Shown here: piece by piece, positions 20,701-25,490 of the stretch
Layout of the letters: each line of letters begins with the position of its first letter
Numbering within the stretch: the first letter of the stretch is position 1
DNA from: Mesotaenium endlicherianum
Lineage: Eukaryota > Streptophyta > Zygnematophyceae > Zygnematales > Mesotaeniaceae
Assembly: GCA_009602735.1 (NCBI GenBank)
Contig: WELA01007584.1
Coordinates: 34,069 to 59,558 of the forward strand
Direction: 5' to 3'
DNA length: 25,490 nucleotides
The notes under the pieces: model-generated
Told to the model about the DNA's origin: nothing
Database searches by the model: none
What the model saw: only the letters and a program-made list of their open reading frames with translations
Program-made: the position numbers and the translations under genes

Positions 20701-23700
20701 CCCCATAAAAAACCTTATTGTCTTTTGGCCCTAGCCTGGGGCCGGAACAGTGAAGTGGTGGAGACCAGTAGCATTATCCAGAACGATGCTGAGGCGAGGG
20801 TTGTGGGGGAGGGGCACTAGATGAGGCACTCAAGGGGACCCTGAGCCAGAGGAGTACTTTACGCCCGACGAAGGCTGCTCCTGAAGGACTGCAACCCCAA
20901 GAAAGCCCGTGATGGACAGCCTCCTCATGCTCTGCAGCTGCGGCAGGGCACTTCAAGCACCTCCGGGTAGCAGATTCATGAATTGAGACGAAGGCACAAG
21001 TAAGCTTGGGGAAGGGGGGGGAGNGATAAGGGGGAGAGGGGGGAGTGTTCTTGCCCGAGGGAGGGGGCTAGCAGGAGGCTGGTGCTGCTGCTGCAGATGG
21101 TGAGGGGGATTGGCGCCGGAGGGAGTGCCCGGGAATGATTGGATCCCAGAGGCGTGGGCGCCAGCTGGTGTCTGCGGCTGCGACATGGACGCAAATGACT
21201 GGCTGTCGGGGCCAGAGTAGTCGGACGTATGGTCGTGGTCGGAGAACCCGTCGGCGTTGTCGTCTGAGAGCTCTGTGTGGGCGCCGCTCCGCGACCCCTG
21301 GCTGATGCTGCCGCTGTGCCCCTGGTCGCTTGACTCGTTGTCCCTGTGCTCCCCTCCCCACCCCGCCGAAAAAACACGCATGCACCCGCACGTGTCCAGG
21401 AAAAGAACTTGGTTGAGCTCAGACGAGGCGTGGTAGGTCGGTTGACATGTTTGGTGAGCCAGCCGAGACACGGGGCGTGCAGGGGTGGTGCTCTCTTTCT
21501 CACTCTCTCTCTTCCGTAGGCTGCACGCTGTTCACTACTAGAGATTTTGATCCCACATATCCCACGTACCTTCCCTCTCGTAGTGCTGCCAAATGCACCG
21601 CTCATGTGCACGAGCGCAAGCACAAGCGGCTACTGTCCATTGGATTCACACGCATGCCTTCATTCTCCTAGCCATGTGCATGCATGCAGAGACATGATGG
21701 GATGCGATTACTGGAACCTGGAAAACAAGTCCGAAGAACATCAGGGCCTTTCCCCCAAGCAGAGTATTCAAAGAGGTCAAGAGGCTGCCCGCCAAAAGAA
21801 CCACCTGAACCCCCCACCGTCACTGCCTTTCCTACGGCCTCCTTTGCCCCCACAAGCTCCTTCTCAAGGACTCCTCGGCCCTACTCCGCATCACACTGAA
21901 ACAAGCTCCAATACACAAAGCATAGACTTTTGCCCCCTCCCGCCCCACAAGCATCATACTTGCACCCCAGAGCTGAAGACACAGCTCCTGCCGGCCTGCA
22001 GCCCAGGAGAAGCCATCCCTTCCCCCCTTGATCATTCAATCCTCTGACTTTGTCGTGCCATCCTGGATTTACTTGGAGGGTAGCGGTACAGACAGCGGCC
22101 TGCCAAACTGCCCCACTCAACTGCTATCAATACCACGTTTGCTCCCTCGTGATAGACGTCCCCTCATTACCGCACCCTAAAAAGCACCTTGACAACAGAT
22201 GTGCTCAGCCATGGGGCGTCCCACCCTTCCCAGCACCGTCTTTTCCATAAGCACGGATGCACGCACACATGCGCCCCAACCCTAACGGTGCCCCCCTGCT
22301 CTATCAAGGCCCAGCATGGGCAGCGCCCTCTTTGGCACTGCTCTCTTTTTGCCAGCGAGTGTACCATCAGGGTCGGCCCAGGCTCACTACCACACCTGCT
22401 CGGGAAGATGAGACGAGGCGAGCCGTCAATCTCTCTCACACCCGGCCTACTCTCAGCTGCCAGCAATGAGAGCTACCAAACAACGCCTTGCAGGGGAGGG
22501 GGAGCAGGCGGGTGGTCCGGCCGACTGGCTACCCTCATCCGCCCATCTTGTCGTCATCCATTGAGCATCTTAAACCCTGCTCCTATCCTGTTCCTACCAG
22601 ACATGCGGACTGGCCTCAACCAGACGGCTCGTATCATTCTCCGACCTCGTTCAGACGGCCACCCCTCGCTCTCCCCAGCAACTGGAGCTTCAGTATTCAT
22701 CACTCACGCCAACTTTCCACAAACAGAGAGGCGGCATAAACTAAGGAGCTACAGTAGTAAGCATCCCATCCTTTCAAGAGCAGGTGGCTTGTCCAACTGC
22801 TTAAACCCCTGCCTGGTCAGGTGGGACTTTCGGCCCACCCCGGGCCCTATACCGTGCAAGCCACCTGGCACCAGCTAAAGCACATCTGACTACTTCGACT
22901 TTATATGCCTGCGTGCCTGGACTCACAAATTCTCGTGCTGCTGCAGCCATCTCAACGGCCGACTTTACAGGATGACTATAACATAGAATTGCAGTACTTC
23001 TTCCCCCCAGCCTCCTCATATCCATGCAGCCAGCTGCGTGCACTTACAGATCAAGTTTCCCCTGACGCTTCCTTAAAACTCTCCGCTGTAATCATGTGTG
23101 ACAGGCAACTGTCTTGCAGGACTTTAAGAAAACCTCAGTCTCCGACAGACGAGATAAGAAGTATCTTGCCCCATACCCTGGGCCCTTAGACATGGTGCAT
23201 GATTGGGTCTCCCAACCGCAAGCGTGGAGGGTGGGGCGTGGCCCGTGTAGTGCAGCATATTAGTTGAGCGAGAGACAAGTCAGAGGCAGGAGCGCCCCAC
23301 CAGGGACAGGAGAAGAAGCACAGCAAGAGGACAGCTAGGCTACAACTGACTCCCTTCAGACTGTCATCAGATTGTATTGTGTGTCTGGGATGACAGGCAT
23401 TAGCGTTTCGGTGACCCAATGCAGCGCGTGCTTTGCATCGGTGCGGTGCAATGCAATGCCAAATGGTTGTAGAGGGAGCAAGCACAGTTCACAAGGTTTG
23501 ACAAGAGGGGACAGAGTTGGTCTCAGTGGGGAGAAAGGGGGCTCCACTGACCTGCTCCTTTGTAGAGGAACGCATTGGATGGTTGCCTGAGACAAACAGC
23601 CCACGAACAGAGGAGGAGGATAGTAAGGAAGTGCGCATACACGTGCACGGCGGATCGGGCGGGCGAGTGTGTGCGCTTGCCTTAATGGCTCCCGGGAGCA

Positions 23701-24483
23701 GCAGACCTGTTGCAGGCTTAGACATACATGCAGGCCGGGTAAGAAGGCGTGAAAGAGGACAAGCAGGGCAACCCCTCCCTTTGTGACACCAGTTCAATAT
23801 TCACTAGATGTGCAGCGAGGAGAAAGAAGAGGGGGAGACATCTAAAGAGGATTGATTGTATGCTGGTGCTTTTCTCGGCCAACGTCAAGGCTCGCATAGC
23901 TAATCGTAAGACTGCTGTGTGCTGGCCCAACAAAAACTTGCGTCATGACGAGCAGTAAGACAGAAATCTGCGTGCTCCTTAGCACTTTCACCACTCAACA
24001 ACCTCTTTGACAGGGACTTACAGAGTGCAGCAGACTTTAAAATCCAGTGCGAGCCCTAAAGATCCTCGATTCCAGCCCGTGACCTCAATTCCATGACAGG
24101 AAGTTGTCGTAAGCTGAGTCCCTCCCTTTAACTTCAGCACCCCAACTGACAAGGGACCTTGTGACAGGAGTCCAGCAGTGAGCACGTGTGTAAGTGTGTG
24201 TGTGTGAGTGCACGTGTTTGTATGTTTGTGCGAGTGCTCCAATGTATACAGGTTGTGAGCACCTCAGTGGGTAAAATAAGGGCTTTCTTCACAACCTTAG
24301 AATAGCTTCTACTACACATCACAAAGCAGAACCCGCACAAACCATCAAGGATTGCCTCACATGGAGCACGGTGCCAGCTGGGCAGTATTTGAGGGGAAGG
24401 GCACGCTGGTCGACATGGCTGTGGCCCCCGAACTCCGAAATGTTCAATACAGCTTCTCCCAAAACTCCCGATTTTGTCGAGCC
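11753..24483 (-). CDS. Large NT-C2/coiled-coil protein, relative of plant 'myosin heavy chain-related' NT-C2 proteins (5' incomplete)
   Basis: Exons in gene order: 24361..24483 (NT-C2), unresolved small exons, then 21055..21343 (start possibly 21353), 19248..20390, 14077..17748, 13544..13654, 13001..13111, 12530..12669, 11753..12002. From 21342 to the TGA at 11753-11755 they give 1,904 in-frame residues. A Ser/Gly/Pro-rich disordered region (about the first 310) leads into heptad repeats rich in Glu, Ala, Leu, Arg (LEEEL, ARLEARLEE). DANEELELA in the middle and the C-terminal YSAMSLKFAEVEAQREEL match signature segments I recall from plant NT-C2 coiled-coil proteins such as At1g63300. There is no myosin motor or P-loop, so it is not a motor. 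NT-C2 domains usually mediate membrane or cytoskeletal attachment; a tether or scaffold is inferred. Six consecutive splice junctions, from 21055 to 12669, are all phase 0; only the last junction (12530/12002) is phase 2. Nearest neighbour on the same strand is LIKE-COV, 3.7 kb downstream. Confidence 0.85.
12003..12529 (-). other. Final intron of the coiled-coil gene (527 nt)
   Basis: Donor CGCAA|GTATGT (12529) and acceptor gggggcag|GGCG (12003) in phase 2 rebuild Lys followed by AFANKDG. The CAT/CAC-rich sequence near 12015-12120 is simple repeat. The other downstream introns, 12670-13000, 13112-13543 and 13655-14076, also use GT-AG. Confidence 0.85.
13739..13768. repeat. (CAGG)n microsatellite
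   Basis: About seven CAGG units with one CAGA variant in the 422-nt intron 13655-14076 of the coiled-coil gene. Confidence 0.85.
15616..16119 (-). repeat. Three tandem 168-bp units encoding a 56-residue coiled-coil repeat
   Basis: Inside the 3.67-kb exon, three units start RVLEMESQL (16119), RVAELEGEL (15951) and KAAALEAQL (15783). Each has a His at unit position 19 followed by AARR/AAKR: HVAARREAEG (His codon 16063-16065), HAAAKREAEM (15895-15897), HAAARRTLEA (15727-15729). The His codons are exactly 168 bases apart twice, so the unit is 56 residues, eight heptads. A degenerate further unit (SRGSLEDRI) follows, and RVQELELQV precedes with a different spacing. See the finding on this repeat. 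Confidence 0.8.
17749..19247 (-). other. 1.5-kb intron of the coiled-coil gene
   Basis: Donor TTACAG|GTGTGTGTG at 19247 and acceptor gccccgcag|GATGCAAAT at 17749 join VQSLQ to DANEELEL in phase 0, which matches the uninterrupted plant sequence at this place. The intron includes pyrimidine-rich stretches near 18055-18130. I see no additional exon, RNA gene or mobile element inside it. Confidence 0.85.
19248..20390 (-). CDS. Exon: disordered Ser/Gly/Pro-rich region and start of the coiled coil (part of the gene above)
   Basis: This 1,143-nt phase-0 exon encodes 381 residues. The first two thirds is low-complexity Ser/Pro/Gly with many Ser-Pro and Thr-Pro pairs, including NTTPKRSHS and SASPKRGG. 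The last third begins the helix (DLAAAEAAIEELQAEN), interrupted by a Gly/Ala run. In plant relatives the NT-C2 domain is likewise joined to the coiled coil by a Ser-rich linker. The acceptor is gtacgcag ending at 20391. Confidence 0.85.
20391..21054 (-). other. Putative GC-AG intron (664 nt)
   Basis: No GT in the upstream exon keeps the frame. CCTCGG|GCAAGA at 21055/21054 is a good GC donor, falls in phase 0 as the downstream exon (GAT at 20390) requires, and is followed by a pyrimidine-rich run typical of these introns. The single N at 21024 lies inside it. Confidence 0.55.
21055..21343 (-). CDS. Exon: acidic Ser-rich linker of the NT-C2 coiled-coil protein
   Basis: It encodes about 96 residues, DNESSDQGHSGSISQGS, then TELSDDNADGFSDHDHTSDY, and ends HHLQQQHQPPASPLPR. 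The reading frame is chosen because it is acidic and Ser-rich like the linker of plant relatives and because it splices in phase to the next exon. The acceptor may be gagcacag (exon from 21343) or gtggggag (from 21353, adding GEHR). A possible upstream partner ends at 21570 with GGGAAG|GTACGT and would read ...HYERE before GEHR. Confidence 0.6.
21571..24360 (-). other. Region with unresolved small exons of the NT-C2 gene
   Basis: This should contain the end of the NT-C2 domain and the linker to it, but only possibilities are visible. 23048..23085 is flanked by gattacag and GTAAGT and open in phase 0 to phase 2 (RRVLRKRQGKLD). 22927..22975 is flanked by gttatag and GTGAGT and open in the matching phase (HPVKSAVEMAAAAREF). 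A stretch ending at 24022 before GTAAGT reads VTGWNRGSLGLALDF. None has convincing homology. No other gene, tRNA or mobile element was recognised here. Confidence 0.35.
24186..24236. repeat. TG-rich microsatellite
   Basis: (TG)n with AGTG, CACG and TTTG interruptions, within the probable intron between the NT-C2 exon and the linker exons. Confidence 0.75.
24361..24483 (-). CDS. NT-C2 domain exon (41 codons) of the coiled-coil protein
   Basis: This 123-nt exon is open in one minus frame, GSTKSGVLGEAVLNISEF, and ends RALPLKYCPAGTVLH. It closely follows the core of the plant NT-C2 domain, where a Thr-Gly-Ser-Ser-Lys turn precedes LGEA, an Asp/Asn-rich strand, then LPLK and AVLHV. The splice sites are strong: pyrimidine tract then gtatctgcag before 24483, and CAT|GTGAGG at 24361/24360. 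I link it to the downstream coiled coil because that is the plant architecture, strand and order agree, and no other gene intervenes; transcripts would be needed to prove it. Earlier NT-C2 strands and the start codon were not found and probably lie upstream of 25490 or in short exons I missed. Confidence 0.75.
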
Positions 24484-25490
24484 CTGCAGATACACCCAGC
24501 AAGAGAAGGGAGCGGGAAAGAAAGGTCATGGAAGGGTGTCGTAGAGGACAGAGAGAGGGCCATCTTGGGAAAGAAAGGTCACGGCGGGACACTGGCGAGG
24601 GGCCAGACTAGACCAATTAACCTCCAGTCTGCATGAGCAGCTTCCTGCACACTAAGGCCCCTTGGCAGTATTTTCAGACATTTCCAAACATTAGGTTAGA
24701 AGAGCCTTCAGCCTCCTGGAGCCGGCCCGCGGAACCCAAGCCACTGTCGTTGTTCTTTCCAACATCACCACGTTCCCCTGCTACATCCGACACACACCTG
24801 CTGGCTGCCTACTTCCCACCCATTCCCACCGTGTCGTCCTGCCCCTTCCTCTTGCTCCGGGCCCTGCTCCCACACGGACCCCTGCTCAAGCTGCAGGCAG
24901 AACTGCCCAGCTCCTCAAAAGGGACCGCCAATTCAGAGGGCAGATACCCAGACAAAACGCTTGGAGCTGGCAGCACATGCCACTGAGCACGGAACCACAA
25001 AGCCACAAACCTCGCTTGCTTGAGCGGAATGCAAAGGGTGACATAGGTGGCCAACTAGGAGCTAGAAGCAGAGGAGGCATGTCCAGGACGCCAAGTCTGC
25101 ATCCTACATGCAAGTACGCATTTCTTCAAGAGGAGGGCATCTTAGGCCCAGGCTTTCCTGTCTCCCTTTCCGCCCCTCTGCCCGCCCACGTGCCCTACGG
25201 AGATCAGCTTCAGACTCCCAAGTAGTTGTGCATTATTAGCCAGCAGACTCCGTCATGTATACAGCACTATCTGCTAAACACCTGCTGGAAGGAGCACCTA
25301 AGGTGTAGAGACCTAGAGGAAAAAAGAGGCCCGACAAGAAGGTCCTAAGCAATTCCTTACAGCATCAGAAAGGATCTGGAACAAAGAGATAGGCAAAAAG
25401 ATGCCCCACCAGAAGGACGACGAGGAGCGAGAGGGAAGAGGAGGGGGGAGAGGGCCAAGAGAAAAAAAGGGAGAGGGGGGGGGGGGGGGG
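24484..25490. other. Probable intron or upstream sequence of the NT-C2 gene, ending in a purine tract
   Basis: I found no exon here that continues the NT-C2 domain on the minus strand and no plus-strand gene. From about 25380 the plus strand is almost all purine and it ends in sixteen G (25475-25490). The mirror situation, a C run, is at the left edge. Confidence 0.5.

Noticed and set aside
21547..22047. Plus-strand 166-residue ORF
   Set aside because: It is Pro/Ser/His-rich with no motif and lies opposite the intron-rich 5' part of the coiled-coil gene.
11753..24483. Calling the large protein a true myosin or SMC/kinesin
   Set aside because: There is no motor domain, P-loop (Walker A) or hinge; only rod-like heptads, a disordered linker and an NT-C2 exon. 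'Myosin heavy chain-related' is a name based on coiled-coil similarity.
1..25490. CRISPR array, bacterial operon, tRNA or rRNA genes
   Set aside because: No regularly spaced long repeats, no Shine-Dalgarno-linked ORF series, and no B-box-like or rRNA sequence noticed on either strand.

Overview
This is a nuclear window from a eukaryote, most likely a green alga of the chlorophyte/chlorophycean kind. The genes are split by GT-AG introns, coding exons are often very GC-rich, and introns carry TG, CAGG and GGGCGAGG-type simple repeats. All three recognisable proteins are closest, by recalled motif, to land-plant families. No bacterial, viral, CRISPR or operon-like structure was found. The species cannot be fixed from the sequence. 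The window opens on a C run and closes on a G run and holds one 653-base N gap plus a single N at 21024, so it looks like draft assembly.

Layout. (1) 1-2093, plus strand: the last two exons of REV3, the catalytic subunit of translesion DNA polymerase zeta, including both C-terminal cysteine clusters; the rest lies off the left edge. (2) 2094-3593: gene-free space between convergent genes. (3) 3594-8048, minus strand: a complete seven-exon LIKE-COV/DUF502 membrane protein gene of 262 residues; lengths and phases of all exons close exactly. (4) 8049-11752: intergenic. It holds a low-GC stretch with small direct repeats and hairpins, one short unassigned ORF (10639-10746), and an N gap whose two flanks carry the same 16 bases. 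(5) 11753-24483 and probably beyond, minus strand: a very large coiled-coil protein with an NT-C2 domain exon at its N-terminal side, the algal relative of the plant 'myosin heavy chain-related' NT-C2 proteins. At least 1,904 contiguous residues can be assembled from seven exons, plus a separate 41-residue NT-C2 exon upstream. Some exons between 21.4 and 24.4 kb, and the start codon, are unresolved.

The three genes serve unrelated jobs (DNA damage tolerance, endomembrane trafficking, and a probable cytoskeletal or organelle tether), and nothing suggests they act together. I found no new biological system. The best leads are a 56-residue (168-bp) internal repeat in the coiled coil, a likely GC-AG intron, two CDK-type sites in its disordered N-terminal region, a probably spurious assembly gap, a glycine-rich insertion in REV3 and steep GC3 differences among the exons of the LIKE-COV gene.
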